Below are positions 16,195 through 25,994 of a stretch of 64,000 nt of DNA, piece after piece. A program made the translations under genes and the position numbers. The stretch is from an uncultured Saprospiraceae bacterium. GTDB lineage: Bacteria > Bacteroidota > Bacteroidia > Chitinophagales > Saprospiraceae. The notes beneath the pieces were generated by a model. That model was given only the letters and a program-made list of their open reading frames with translations, made no database searches and was not told the origin of the DNA. The DNA lies in the NCBI GenBank assembly GCA_938015415.1, contig CALLPK010000029.1, positions 1-64,000 on the forward strand. The letters are read 5' to 3'. Position 1 is the stretch's first letter. The number at the start of each line of letters is the position of its first letter.

Positions 16195-17487
16195 ATGTAT
16201 AAAGCGCTATTAGCTAAGGAAAAAAAGATTGGAGTGGTTGGATTAGGCTATGTAGGCTTGCCGATTGCGCTGGAATTTGCTAAAGATTTTGAGGTCATTG
16301 GTTTTGATATTAACAGTGAACGTATCAAACAAATGCAAAATGGTGTTGACCCATCTAAAGAGTTGGATAATTCTGCTTTTCAAAATAAAAATATTCAGTT
16401 TACCGATGATTTGGAGGTTTTAAGAGAAGCGCACTTTTTTATCGTTGCCGTTCCAACTGATATTGACGAACATCAGGTTCCTAACTTAGATCCATTATTA
16501 AGAGTTTCTGAAACGGTAGGGCAAGTCATTAAAAAAGGAGATTATGTCGTTTTTGAAAGTACGGTTTATCCAGGGTGTACCGAAGAAGACTGTATTCCCG
16601 TGGTAGAAAAAAACTCCGGTTTAACGGCAGGGGCCGACTTTAAATTCGGTTACTCCCCGGAACGGATTGTTCCCGGCGATAAGATAAAAACACTAACTAC
16701 TATTCTAAAAATAGTCTCTGGAAATGATGCCGAAGCGTTGGAACAGATCAGTGCCATTTATAATCATATCATCACTGCGGGTGTCCATGAGACGGAATCT
16801 ATCAAAGTAGCAGAGGCCGCTAAAGTGATCGAAAATACCCAGCGGGATATCAATATCTCGTTGATGAACGAGCTGAGTATGATTTTCGATAAAATGAATA
16901 TTGACACCAAAGCGGTCCTGGCTGCAGCCGGAACAAAATGGAACTTTCACAAATATCATCCTGGACTCGTTGGAGGACATTGTATCAGTGTAGACCCGTT
17001 TTATTTAATGCACAAGGCCAAACAACTGGGGGTTGATCCACAAGTGATTGCAGCCGGACGTCGGGTGAATGATAATATTCCTCATTTTATTGTAAAAAAA
17101 CTGGTAAAAACACTAATTGAGACCGGTAAAAATCCAGGAGCATGTAAGGTATTGGTTTTAGGAATTACTTTTAAAGAAAATGTCGCTGATATCCGCAACT
17201 CTAAAGTGGTGGATTTGGTTAAGGAACTAATGGAATATTCTCTCAATGTACATGTGGTGGATCCTGTGGCCAATCCCAACGAGGTGGCGCACGAATACGG
17301 GATCACTTTACTGGATCAGCCACTCGGGAAATATGATGCTATCATGGTTACAGTGGGGCACGAGAAATACCAAAAACTAGAACTGAATTATTTTAAAAAA
17401 TTATCCAATGGTGAAGTCATCCTTTTTGATATCAAAGGTATTTATGATAAAGACTTAATGGAAAATGTTACTTACTGGAGATTGTAA
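16195..17487 (+). CDS. Nucleotide sugar 6-dehydrogenase (WbpA/WbpO/TviB type)
   Basis: NAD-dependent oxidation of a UDP-HexNAc to the uronic acid. It has the Rossmann motif GLGYVG (16-21), a central dimerisation helix, the catalytic cysteine C263 in GGHCISVDP and a C-terminal UDP-binding domain. At 430 residues it fits the WbpA/TviB group rather than UDP-glucose dehydrogenase. In the same locus are a Gfo/Idh oxidoreductase (23014), a DegT aminotransferase (21891) and a hexapeptide acyltransferase (59509). These are the three further steps of the WbpABED route to UDP-GlcNAc(3NAc)A, so UDP-GlcNAc is the inferred substrate. It is preceded closely by wzi and followed after 9 bases by metH. Confidence 0.9.
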   Translation: MYKALLAKEKKIGVVGLGYVGLPIALEFAKDFEVIGFDINSERIKQMQNGVDPSKELDNSAFQNKNIQFTDDLEVLREAHFFIVAVPTDIDEHQVPNLDPLLRVSETVGQVIKKGDYVVFESTVYPGCTEEDCIPVVEKNSGLTAGADFKFGYSPERIVPGDKIKTLTTILKIVSGNDAEALEQISAIYNHIITAGVHETESIKVAEAAKVIENTQRDINISLMNELSMIFDKMNIDTKAVLAAAGTKWNFHKYHPGLVGGHCISVDPFYLMHKAKQLGVDPQVIAAGRRVNDNIPHFIVKKLVKTLIETGKNPGACKVLVLGITFKENVADIRNSKVVDLVKELMEYSLNVHVVDPVANPNEVAHEYGITLLDQPLGKYDAIMVTVGHEKYQKLELNYFKKLSNGEVILFDIKGIYDKDLMENVTYWRL

Positions 17488-17496
17488 TTTAAATAG

Positions 17497-20400
17497 ATGA
17501 AAATGACTATACAAGAAGCAGCGAAAAAGAACATCCTAGTCTTAGACGGTGCGATGGGGACCATGATTCAAGAATATCGCCTGGAAGAAAAAGACTACCG
17601 AAGCGAACGCTTTGCTGATTTCCATAAAGATGTGCAAGGTAATAATGACCTTTTATCTATTACTCAGCCCCACGTGATTGAGGCAATACATAAAGCTTAT
17701 TTAGATGCCGGAGCGGATATTATTGAAACGAATACCTTCAGTAGTACTACCATCGCACAGGCAGATTATGATATGCAGGAGCTAGCTTACGAAATGAACC
17801 TGGAATCTGCTAAAATTGCCAAAAAAGCGGCACAGGAGTATACTACCAAAAATCCGAATAAACCCCGCTTCGTTGCTGGTGCCTTTGGACCGACCAATCG
17901 AACCGCTTCTATTTCTCCGGATGTCAATAATCCCGGATACCGGGCCGTTACTTTTGACGAATTGGTAGAGGCCTACCACGAGCAAGCACGAGGCTTGATG
18001 GACGGTGGCGCTGATCTTTTTTTAGTGGAGACCATTTTTGATACCTTAAACGCCAAAGCTGCTTTATTTGCTATTGATCAGTTATTCGAAGAACGGGGTG
18101 AAAAATTACCGATTATGATTTCGGGGACGATTACGGATGCCAGTGGACGTACGCTGTCTGGACAAACTGCCGAAGCATTCTGGATTTCGATGAGTCATAT
18201 TGAACTCTTTTCCATTGGCTTTAACTGTGCCCTGGGCGCCAAAGAAATGCGACCGCACATTGAGTCGCTTTCTAAAATTGCCAACTGTCATATCAGCGCT
18301 TATCCAAATGCTGGACTGCCCAACGAATTTGGAGAGTATGATCAGGAACCCAAAGAGATGCGGGACTTCATTCGGGAGTTCGCCGAAAGTAATTTTGTCA
18401 ATATTATTGGCGGATGTTGCGGTACGACGCCAGATCATATTAAAGCCATGGCCGAAGGAGTCGAAGGAGTAAAACCACGAGTCATCCCTGAAGCGAGTTC
18501 CTACACCCAACTTAGCGGATTGGAACCTTTGGTTATGCGGCCCGGAACTAATTTTGTCAACGTCGGAGAACGAACAAACGTTACCGGTTCCCGTAAATTT
18601 GCCCGCCTGATCAAGTCCGGAGATTTTGCGGAAGCGGTTTCTGTAGCCCAACAACAGGTAGAAGGTGGTGCGCAAATCATCGACGTTAACATGGACGAAG
18701 GATTGCTGGACTCTAAAAAAGCAATGGTCGATTTTCTCCACTTAATTATGTCGGAACCGGATATCGCCAAATTGCCCATCATGATTGACTCTTCCAAGTG
18801 GGAGGTCATTGAAGCAGGACTAAAATGTGTTCAGGGTAAGTCGGTGGTCAACTCTATTTCGATGAAGGAAGGAGTGGAACAATTTAAAAAGCAAGCTACT
18901 CTGGTGAAGCGATATGGAGCCGCCGCCGTAGTCATGGCTTTCGACGAAGAGGGACAAGCGGATACGACGGAGCGGAAAGTAGAAATTTGTAAACGAGCTT
19001 ATGATATTTTGGTGGACGAGGTTGGCTTCCGGGCCAGTGATATTATTTTTGATCCCAATATTTTTGCGGTGGCAACGGGAATCGAAGAACACAACGAATA
19101 CGCGATCAATTTTATCGAAGCGACCCGACAGATTAAAAAACTTTGTCCCGGTGCAAAGGTAAGTGGTGGTGTCAGTAATATTTCTTTTTCTTTTCGGGGA
19201 AATAATGCGGTACGGGAAGCGATGCATTCAGCATTTTTGTACCACGCTATTCAAGCAGGCATGGACATGGGAATTGTCAACGCGGGGATGGTAGAAATTT
19301 ACGAAGAGATTCCAAAAGAATTATTGATTTTAGTGGAAGACGTTTTATTTAATCGTAATGAAAATGCGACCGAAGCCCTGACGGATTACGCTGAGCGGGT
19401 AAAAGGAGGTGGACGTGTGGTTCAAAAGGATTTAACCTGGCGAGAAGGAACTTTACAAGAAAGAATCACGCATTCTCTAGTACGCGGGATTACCGAATTT
19501 ATTGAAGAAGATGCCGAGGAAGCTCGTCTGGAGGCCGAAGCACCTATTCACGTGATTGAAGGGCATTTGATGAATGGTATGAACGTGGTCGGTGACCTGT
19601 TTGGTGCCGGAAAAATGTTTTTACCGCAGGTTGTGAAAAGTGCACGGGTAATGAAAAAAGCGGTAGCCCATTTAACTCCTTTTATTGAAGCGCTAAAAGA
19701 AAAAGGGGCTAGCAGTTCTAAAGGGAAGATATTAATGGCCACGGTAAAAGGAGATGTACACGATATTGGTAAAAATATTGTTGGCGTTGTCTTGGGTTGT
19801 AATAATTTTGAAATTATAGACATGGGGGTCATGGTTCCCTGTGCGCAAATTTTGAAAAAAGCAAGAGAGGAAAAAGTAGATATTATTGGACTGAGTGGAC
19901 TGATCACTCCTTCGCTGGATGAGATGGTATACGTTGCTTCGGAAATGGAGCGGGAAGGATTTAATATTCCTCTATTAATCGGTGGGGCTACAACTTCAAA
20001 AACGCATACGGCCGTAAAAATTGAACCTAAATACCAACGTGGTATCACCGTCCACGTTTTAGATGCGTCGCGTTGTGTCGGAGTAGCGAGCAATCTATTG
20101 AGTAAAGAAAAAGACACAAAAGACGATTACGTAAAAAGTATTCGGGACGAGTATGTACGAGTTCGAGATTTGCGAGGTAATCGAAAATCAAATAAAAAAT
20201 ATTTGACTTTAAATAAAGCGAGAGAGCGAAAATTAAAACTGGATTGGGAAAATTTCACACCCTTTAAACCTGCCTTTACGGGGGTGAAAGTATTTGATGA
20301 CTATTCTACCGAAGAACTGGCAGCATATATCGATTGGACGCCGTTCTTTAGTAGCTGGCAATTACGGGGTAATTATCCCGAGATTTTTGAAGATGAAATT

Positions 20401-21183
20401 GTGGGCGTAGAAGCGAAAAAACTATTTAACGATGCCCAGAGCATTTTGCGTAGAATAATTGACGAAAACTGGTTAACGGCGAAAGGGGTTATTGGGATTT
20501 TTCCTGCTAATGCCGTCAACGATGACGATATCGAATTATATGAAAGTGACGAACGTAAAGAAGTAAAAGCGGTATTGCGAAACTTGCGCCAGCAACGACA
20601 AAAAGCACCAGGGCAATCAAATTTTTCTTTAACTGATTTTATTGCGCCTGAGGAAACAGGATTGTCAGATTATATAGGAGCCTTCGCAGTGACAACTGGT
20701 ATCGGTATCGAAAAGTGGGTTAAAAAATATGAAGAAGACCTGGATGATTATAATGCCATTATGGTAAAGGCCTTAGCAGATCGGTTAGCCGAGGCTTTCG
20801 CCGAAAGAATGCATGAGCGGGTACGAAAAGAATTTTGGGGTTATGCAAAAGAGGAAACACTGAATAACGAAGAAATGGTGGCGGAAAAGTATCAGGGCAT
20901 TCGTCCGGCACCGGGCTACCCCGCCTGTCCCGAACATACGGAGAAGGCCACCTTATTTGAAATTTTGGAGGTGGAAAAAAATACGGGTATCAAGTTGACG
21001 GAAAGCTATTCGATGTATCCGGCAGCTTCGGTCAGCGGCTGGTATTTTGCGCATCCGGAATCTAAATATTTTGGATTGGGACAAATTTCTTTGGATCAGG
21101 TAGAGGATTACGCGCGACGAAAAGGAATTAACCGGGAAGAAGCGGAGCGGTGGTTAGCGCCGAGTTTGAATTATGATGTGTGA
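17497..21183 (+). CDS. metH: Cobalamin-dependent methionine synthase MetH
   Basis: Full-length, 1228-residue modular enzyme that transfers methyl from methyltetrahydrofolate via cobalamin to homocysteine. Domain order: homocysteine-binding barrel with the zinc ligands C307/C308 in GGCCGT (the third Cys lies earlier, near NCALGA); pterin-binding domain from about 340 ([16 protein letters not shown]); B12 cap and binding domain with D753-x-H755-xx-G758 (DVHDIGKN); and SAM-reactivation domain to the end ([16 protein letters not shown]). Its 9-base distance from the UDP-sugar dehydrogenase suggests shared transcription, although methionine synthesis has no obvious link to capsule formation. It may simply be adjacent, or supply SAM for the locus methyltransferases. 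It is followed by a repeat array. Confidence 0.97.
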   Translation: MKMTIQEAAKKNILVLDGAMGTMIQEYRLEEKDYRSERFADFHKDVQGNNDLLSITQPHVIEAIHKAYLDAGADIIETNTFSSTTIAQADYDMQELAYEMNLESAKIAKKAAQEYTTKNPNKPRFVAGAFGPTNRTASISPDVNNPGYRAVTFDELVEAYHEQARGLMDGGADLFLVETIFDTLNAKAALFAIDQLFEERGEKLPIMISGTITDASGRTLSGQTAEAFWISMSHIELFSIGFNCALGAKEMRPHIESLSKIANCHISAYPNAGLPNEFGEYDQEPKEMRDFIREFAESNFVNIIGGCCGTTPDHIKAMAEGVEGVKPRVIPEASSYTQLSGLEPLVMRPGTNFVNVGERTNVTGSRKFARLIKSGDFAEAVSVAQQQVEGGAQIIDVNMDEGLLDSKKAMVDFLHLIMSEPDIAKLPIMIDSSKWEVIEAGLKCVQGKSVVNSISMKEGVEQFKKQATLVKRYGAAAVVMAFDEEGQADTTERKVEICKRAYDILVDEVGFRASDIIFDPNIFAVATGIEEHNEYAINFIEATRQIKKLCPGAKVSGGVSNISFSFRGNNAVREAMHSAFLYHAIQAGMDMGIVNAGMVEIYEEIPKELLILVEDVLFNRNENATEALTDYAERVKGGGRVVQKDLTWREGTLQERITHSLVRGITEFIEEDAEEARLEAEAPIHVIEGHLMNGMNVVGDLFGAGKMFLPQVVKSARVMKKAVAHLTPFIEALKEKGASSSKGKILMATVKGDVHDIGKNIVGVVLGCNNFEIIDMGVMVPCAQILKKAREEKVDIIGLSGLITPSLDEMVYVASEMEREGFNIPLLIGGATTSKTHTAVKIEPKYQRGITVHVLDASRCVGVASNLLSKEKDTKDDYVKSIRDEYVRVRDLRGNRKSNKKYLTLNKARERKLKLDWENFTPFKPAFTGVKVFDDYSTEELAAYIDWTPFFSSWQLRGNYPEIFEDEIVGVEAKKLFNDAQSILRRIIDENWLTAKGVIGIFPANAVNDDDIELYESDERKEVKAVLRNLRQQRQKAPGQSNFSLTDFIAPEETGLSDYIGAFAVTTGIGIEKWVKKYEEDLDDYNAIMVKALADRLAEAFAERMHERVRKEFWGYAKEETLNNEEMVAEKYQGIRPAPGYPACPEHTEKATLFEILEVEKNTGIKLTESYSMYPAASVSGWYFAHPESKYFGLGQISLDQVEDYARRKGINREEAERWLAPSLNYDV

Positions 21184-21395
21184 TTTGATTGATCGGTGGA
21201 TTAGTGGATCAGTTAATTAGTGATTGGTGGATCAGTGGATCAGTGATTAGTGGATCAGTTAATTAGTGATTAGTTAACCAGTAAAACTGAATAACTGAAT
21301 AACTGATTAACCAATTAACCAATTAACCAATTAACCGATAACTGATTAACCGATCACCAATTAACTAATTAACCGATCACCAAACCAATAAAACT
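21184..21395. repeat. Palindromic short-unit repeat array, left of four-helix-bundle gene
   Basis: The left part is built from GGTGGATCAG, TTAATTAGTGATTAG and similar units; the right part (after about 21285) is built from their reverse complements (GATTAACCAATTAACC, CCGATCACC). The whole can fold as a long imperfect hairpin. It begins at the metH stop and ends at the start of the 126-residue gene, so it may act as terminator and leader. Confidence 0.8.
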
Positions 21396-21776
21396 ATGAG
21401 TTCACGTTCATTTGAAGAGTTAGAAATCTATAAGCGGAGCTGTATTTACAGAAAGAAGATTTTTGAATTAGCCAAAACATTTCCTCCTACTGAAACTTAT
21501 AAATTGGTAGATCAAATTGTAAGGAGTACCCGAAAGTGTCCAGCAAATATTGCCGAAGGACATGGTCGTTTTCACTTTCAGGAAAATATACAGTATTGTA
21601 GAATAGCGCGTGGTTCTTTAACGGAGACTCAAGATCATCTAAATTGTGCAAAAGAATGTGGTTATATATCATTGGCCGTCAGAGACGAATTAAAAATGGA
21701 AGCTAAAACAATCATCAAAATGCTGAATGGTTATATTAGATTTTTAGAGAAACAAAAGAAAGAAGTGGTGAAGTAG
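21396..21776 (+). CDS. Four-helix-bundle protein (23S rRNA IVP / Avd-like family)
   Basis: A 126-residue, all-helical, charged protein with the family core RSTRKCPANIAEGHGR (about residues 45-60). This matches the RSxxxPxNIAEG consensus of four-helix-bundle proteins first found in 23S rRNA intervening sequences and related to the Avd protein of diversity-generating retroelements. No reverse transcriptase or variable repeat is nearby. It is bracketed by two palindromic repeat arrays built from the same units, and it sits between metH and a capsule sugar gene. The function of free-standing members is unknown. A second, divergent copy lies at 61121. Confidence 0.88.
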   Translation: MSSRSFEELEIYKRSCIYRKKIFELAKTFPPTETYKLVDQIVRSTRKCPANIAEGHGRFHFQENIQYCRIARGSLTETQDHLNCAKECGYISLAVRDELKMEAKTIIKMLNGYIRFLEKQKKEVVK

Positions 21777-21890
21777 ATTGGTGGATCAGTGATTAGTAGA
21801 TCAGTTAATTAGTGATTAGTTAACCAGTATTACCGATTAACCGATCACCGATTAACTAATCAACCGATTAACCAATACAACTAAAAAAGA
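21777..21890. repeat. Palindromic short-unit repeat array, right of four-helix-bundle gene
   Basis: It begins at the stop codon with GATTGGTGGATCAG and TTAATTAGTGATTAG and ends with CCGATTAACTAATCAACC, again an inverted arrangement using the same units as 21184-21395. It separates the four-helix-bundle gene from the aminotransferase gene. Confidence 0.8.
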
Positions 21891-23012
21891 ATGAAAATAC
21901 CTATGGTCGATCTACGTGGCCAGTATGATAAAATAAAATCAGAGATTGATATCGCGATTCAAGAATGTATCAATTCTACCCGCTTTATCGGTGGTCCGGT
22001 GATTGAACGCTTTGCGGATAATTTAGGAAAATATCTGGACTGTAAGTACGTAGTTCCTTGTGCTAATGGAACGGATGCTTTGCAGATTGCGCTGATGGCG
22101 GCAGGATTAAAACCAGGTGATGAAGTAATTGTTCCCTCATTTACCTATGTGGCTACGGCAGAAGTTATTGCATTGCTGGGGATGGTACCGGTAATGACTG
22201 ATGTGGATCCGGATCATTTCAATATAACCAAGGATATTATTCGGCAGGCGGTCTCTGTAAATACCAAAGCGATTGTTCCTGTGCATCTTTTTGGGCAGAC
22301 CGCTCCGATGGAAGGGATTAAAGAAATTGGGGAAGAATATGGGTTGACGATTATAGAAGACAATGCCCAATCGTTGGGATCGGATTATACGTTTAGTAGT
22401 GGTAAAAAACAGAAAGCAGGAACCATTGGGCAGATTGGAACGACCTCCTTTTTTCCCGCTAAAAACCTAGGGGCTTACGGAGATGGAGGGGCATTGTTTA
22501 CGAGTGATGATCAACTTTTTGAAAAAATAAAAATGATTGCTAATCACGGGCAATCGAAATTGTACCACCACGAAATGATCGGTGTCAATTCTCGCTTAGA
22601 TGCGATGCAGGCAGCAGTGTTAGATGTTAAGTTAAAATATTACGAAGATTATATTAATGCTCGGCAAAAAGTGGCTGCGTATTATGATCAGGCGTTTGCG
22701 GAGGTATCTGACCTTCAGATTCCACACCGTCATAAAAACTCTACCCACGTTTTTCATCAATATACATTAAGAATAATGGACGGTAGACGAGACGAATTAA
22801 AAGCCTTTTTAAAAGGAAAAGGAATCGCCTCTGCTATTTATTATCCGGTACCTTTGAATGAACAAAATGCTTTTCGTGGTAAAGGTCGACTGGTAGGAGA
22901 TATGAGTGTGACCAAAGCACTTTGCGATCAAGTTTTATCCTTGCCTATTCATACGGAAATAGACAAAGCAACTTTAGGGTTTATTACTGAACAAGTTAAG
23001 TCTTTCTTTTAA
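21891..23012 (+). CDS. DegT/DnrJ/EryC1 aminotransferase (WbpE/WlbC type)
   Basis: PLP-dependent sugar aminotransferase of 373 residues. The PLP lysine is K191 in FFPAKNLGAYGDGG; the cofactor-binding block EDNAQSLG (about 156-163) and the N-terminal PMVDLRGQY are typical of WbpE/WlbC. That enzyme uses glutamate to aminate UDP-3-keto-GlcNAcA at C3. One base separates its stop from the downstream Gfo/Idh oxidoreductase, the enzyme that makes that keto substrate, which strongly supports this specificity. It would act with 16195 and 59509 in the same cytoplasmic route. Confidence 0.88.
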   Translation: MKIPMVDLRGQYDKIKSEIDIAIQECINSTRFIGGPVIERFADNLGKYLDCKYVVPCANGTDALQIALMAAGLKPGDEVIVPSFTYVATAEVIALLGMVPVMTDVDPDHFNITKDIIRQAVSVNTKAIVPVHLFGQTAPMEGIKEIGEEYGLTIIEDNAQSLGSDYTFSSGKKQKAGTIGQIGTTSFFPAKNLGAYGDGGALFTSDDQLFEKIKMIANHGQSKLYHHEMIGVNSRLDAMQAAVLDVKLKYYEDYINARQKVAAYYDQAFAEVSDLQIPHRHKNSTHVFHQYTLRIMDGRRDELKAFLKGKGIASAIYYPVPLNEQNAFRGKGRLVGDMSVTKALCDQVLSLPIHTEIDKATLGFITEQVKSFF

Positions 23013-23013
23013 A

Positions 23014-23994
23014 ATGAAAAAAAAGTTTGCCCTGATTGGTGCAGCGGGCTATATTGCCCCCCGACATCTAGCGGCCATATTGGCGGTTGGCGGGGAATTA
23101 GTAGCGGCAATGGATCCGAACGATTCGGTGGGTATTCTGGATAGCTATTTTCCCAATGCAGCTTTTTTTACTGAACTTGAACGGTTTGATCGTCATTTAG
23201 AAAAACTAAAAAGAAGAGGCAGTAAGATTGATTACGTGGTGGTTTGTTCTCCCAACTATTTACACGATGCACACTGTAGATTTGGGTTGCGTTATGGAGC
23301 GGACGTTATCTGCGAAAAACCCATTGCCTTAAATCCTTGGAATCTAGATGGTTTGTTAGAGATTGAAAAAGAAACCGGAAAGAAGATTTATAACATTTTG
23401 CAATTGCGATTACACGATGGTATTGTAGCTTTGAAAAAATACGTAGCATCCTTGCCCGCTGATACAATTCACAATATTGATCTTACCTATATTACTTCTC
23501 GTGGTAACTGGTATTACACTAGTTGGAAAAGTGACCTGGAAAAATCGGGTGGGGTAGCGACCAATATTGGTATCCATTTTTTTGATATGCTGGGGTGGAT
23601 ATTTGGAACCTGTAAAACGAATAAAGTATATCAACATCGACACGATCGGGCCGCCGGACTACTGGAATTCGACCGAGCAAAAGTCAACTGGTTTTTAAGT
23701 ATCAACTACGATACATTACCAGAAGGAGTCAAAGAAAAAGGGCAGCGCACCTACCGTTCTATCACGGTAGATAGCAAGGAATTAGAATTTAGTAATGGAT
23801 TCACAGAATTACATAACCGGAGCTACGAAGCGATCCTGGCTGGAAAAGGATTTGGGTTAGAAACTACCCGTCCGGCGCTGGATTTAGCTTATCAAATTCG
23901 TAACACAGCGGTCGTTTTGCCTGAAGCAGCTGCTCATCCATTCTTAGAAAAACCTTTAAGTCCGCATCCCTTTAAGCGACGGGACAAAGGGTAA
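23014..23994 (+). CDS. Gfo/Idh/MocA oxidoreductase (WbpB/WlbA type)
   Basis: NAD-dependent 3-dehydrogenase of UDP-GlcNAc uronate. The N-terminal Rossmann motif is GAAGYIAPRH (9-18), which with the following histidine is characteristic of WlbA/WbpB. The catalytic lysine is in CEKPIAL (E101-K102-P103), and further family residues occur in ITSRGNWYYTSWK and GIHFFDML. Length 326 is normal. Translationally adjacent to the WbpE-like aminotransferase. Together they convert UDP-GlcNAcA to UDP-GlcNAc3NA. In known systems WbpB recycles NADH using 2-oxoglutarate from WbpE, so the adjacency makes biochemical sense. Confidence 0.9.
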   Translation: MKKKFALIGAAGYIAPRHLAAILAVGGELVAAMDPNDSVGILDSYFPNAAFFTELERFDRHLEKLKRRGSKIDYVVVCSPNYLHDAHCRFGLRYGADVICEKPIALNPWNLDGLLEIEKETGKKIYNILQLRLHDGIVALKKYVASLPADTIHNIDLTYITSRGNWYYTSWKSDLEKSGGVATNIGIHFFDMLGWIFGTCKTNKVYQHRHDRAAGLLEFDRAKVNWFLSINYDTLPEGVKEKGQRTYRSITVDSKELEFSNGFTELHNRSYEAILAGKGFGLETTRPALDLAYQIRNTAVVLPEAAAHPFLEKPLSPHPFKRRDKG

Positions 23995-24026
23995 TCTTTT
24001 TTTCTATATTTTTCGTATATTAGAGT

Positions 24027-24644
24027 ATGAATAAGTTAGCTAAAAAAAGACCGATCACTAAATTTAAGCAGCTGGATTTATCCGGCTATTACACTTACGC
24101 TGATTATTTGACGTGGCGGTTTAAGGAAAGAGTCGAGTTGATAAAGGGCATGATTTTTAAAATGTCTCCAGCACCTAATATAAATCATCAGTTTACTTCT
24201 GCTGAATTGTTTGGAGCATTGTATATTCATTTGAAAGGAAAAAAATGTAAAACATTTCATGCACCTTTTGATGTCCGTTTACCGGTTTCTAGAAAAAAAG
24301 GAAAGGTAGATACGGTAGTACAGCCCGATATCTGTGTAATATGTGATAAAAAGAAGATGGAAAAACAAGGTTGTAACGGTGCACCAGATTTGGTTATTGA
24401 AATTCTATCACCAGGAAATACCAAAACTGAAATGCGCGATAAATATTCGGTATATGAGGAGTCGGGCGTAAAAGAATATTGGCTGATTGACCCAGCTAAA
24501 CAAGCAGGAATTATTTACAGTTTAGACAAAAAAGGAAAATACATCGGGTCACCATTTTTTACCAGCGGCCAGCAAATGGAATCGAAAGTTATTAAAGGTT
24601 TTAAATTTGATATGGATCAGTGGATCAGTGGATTAATGGAGTAG
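24027..24644 (+). CDS. Uma2 family (DUF820) putative endonuclease
   Basis: A 205-residue protein with the PD-(D/E)xK-like core of the Uma2/DUF820 family. Visible blocks are ELIKGMIFKMSPAP (here VELIKGM), VVQPDICVICD with the acidic Asp, then APDLVIEILSPGNT and YWLIDP. Members are abundant in Cyanobacteria and Bacteroidota; nuclease activity is predicted from the fold, not established for this type. It sits alone between the sugar oxidoreductase and an epimerase, with 32 bases on the left. It is not an evident capsule gene and may be a transposed passenger. Confidence 0.85.
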   Translation: MNKLAKKRPITKFKQLDLSGYYTYADYLTWRFKERVELIKGMIFKMSPAPNINHQFTSAELFGALYIHLKGKKCKTFHAPFDVRLPVSRKKGKVDTVVQPDICVICDKKKMEKQGCNGAPDLVIEILSPGNTKTEMRDKYSVYEESGVKEYWLIDPAKQAGIIYSLDKKGKYIGSPFFTSGQQMESKVIKGFKFDMDQWISGLME

Positions 24645-24747
24645 ACTAACTAGTATTTAAATATTTTAAACCCACCTCCAACACCTTGCCAGACTGTGTC
24701 ACGCAGGTAGGCTCAACAAGCGAAGCGATTCAACAATCTATAACTCC

Positions 24748-25791
24748 ATGAAAATACTCGTCACCGGCGCCGCCGGATTTATCGGCTTCCATCTCGCGCA
24801 GCGCTTAATCAACGATGGACACGAAGTAATCGGAATTGATAACCTCAATCACTATTATGACGTACGATTAAAATTAGATCGACTACAGGTGCTAGGTATT
24901 GATCCTTATGAGATAGCGATGGGGAAGCGGGAAGTTAGTAGTGTTAGTAGAAAATTTAAATTTTTAAAACTAGACCTAATTAATAAAACGGAACTACAGC
25001 GATTATTTGAAGAAGAAGATTTTGAGATTGTTTTTAATCTGGCTGCGCAGGCCGGTGTCCGTTATAGCATTGACCAGCCACAAGCCTATATTGATAGTAA
25101 CGTAGTTGGATTTGCCAATTTACTTGAAGCCTGTCGGCATAGTAAAATAAAGCACCTCGTCTATGCCAGTAGTTCTTCTATTTATGGAAATAACAAAGAA
25201 GTTCCATTTAAAATTACTGATAATGTAGATCATCCAATCTCGCTTTACGCCGCCACCAAAAAATCGAATGAATTGATGGCCCATACTTATAGTCATTTAT
25301 TTAATATACCCACTACAGGACTGAGGTTTTTTACTGTTTACGGGCCATGGGGCAGACCAGATATGGCAACGATGTTATTCGCAAAAGCGATTCTGAACGG
25401 TGATCCCATCAAAGTTTTTAACAATGGCAATCTAAGTCGCGATTTTACCTACGTTGATGATATTGTAGAAGGCGTGCTCAAAACCATGTTTCGCCACCAG
25501 AAAGTAGCACAAAAAAAGGACGAAAATTACCGTATTTATAATCTTGGGAATAGCGAACCGGTTAATTTATTGACCTTTATAGAAACGATGGAAAAGGCAT
25601 TTGGAAAAATAGCGATTAAAAAAATGTATCCTATGCAGCCTGGAGACGTCGAAAGAACCTACGCAGATGTAGAAGACCTGAAAAAAGAGTTTGGTTATCA
25701 GCCCAATACGGGAATAGCAGAAGGAATTATGTTATTCAAAGAGTGGTATTGTGAATACTTTTTAAAAAAGAATCCCACCCCCGTTTCTTAA
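24748..25791 (+). CDS. UDP-glucuronate 4-epimerase-like SDR epimerase
   Basis: Extended short-chain dehydrogenase of 347 residues: GAAGFIG at 7-13 for NAD binding and the catalytic pair Y167-xxx-K171 in SLYAATKKSNE. The blocks DNLNHYYDVRLK, RFFTVYGPWGRPDMA and IYNLGNSEPVNL are characteristic of UDP-GlcA 4-epimerases, giving UDP-GalA for the polymer. A close alternative would be another UDP-uronic-acid epimerase. It is preceded by 103 bases with no recognisable feature. Confidence 0.88.
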   Translation: MKILVTGAAGFIGFHLAQRLINDGHEVIGIDNLNHYYDVRLKLDRLQVLGIDPYEIAMGKREVSSVSRKFKFLKLDLINKTELQRLFEEEDFEIVFNLAAQAGVRYSIDQPQAYIDSNVVGFANLLEACRHSKIKHLVYASSSSIYGNNKEVPFKITDNVDHPISLYAATKKSNELMAHTYSHLFNIPTTGLRFFTVYGPWGRPDMATMLFAKAILNGDPIKVFNNGNLSRDFTYVDDIVEGVLKTMFRHQKVAQKKDENYRIYNLGNSEPVNLLTFIETMEKAFGKIAIKKMYPMQPGDVERTYADVEDLKKEFGYQPNTGIAEGIMLFKEWYCEYFLKKNPTPVS

Positions 25792-25833
25792 AATTGAGTA
25801 ATTTTGCTGCCGGAAATTTATTTAAAGTATAAA

Positions 25834-25968
25834 TTAAATAATCTTCTCCACCTCAACCAACCATTCTTCCCCATTACCATAAAGTTTGACTTTGTCACCA
25901 GAAGGCCCTTTCCCCCAAAAAGTGCCTGAAAAGTTTGTAATACAACATACTTTGAGTAGTTTTGCTAC
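25834..25968 (-). pseudogene. Possible 3' remnant of an unidentified gene
   Basis: A 44-codon open frame on the minus strand ends at 25834 with a protein-like sequence, SGTFWGKGPSGDKVKLYGNG followed by EEWLVEVEKII and stop. No ATG, GTG or TTG start precedes it before an in-frame stop at 25969-25971, so it looks like the surviving tail of a lost gene. The family is not recognised. A 6-bp hairpin (25954-25970, GAGTAG/CTACTC) overlaps its 5' end and lies just upstream of the plus-strand regulator gene. Chance cannot be excluded. Confidence 0.35.
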
Positions 25969-25994
25969 TCAATTAACGATTATTTCATATATTC

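Noticed and set aside
21396-21776. Diversity-generating retroelement accessory (Avd) gene
   Set aside because: No reverse transcriptase, template repeat or variable target gene is visible in the window, so only the family fold is shared.
24027-24644. Restriction or defence system around the Uma2 gene
   Set aside because: No methyltransferase, toxin-antitoxin or other defence gene accompanies it; Uma2 genes are commonly solitary.
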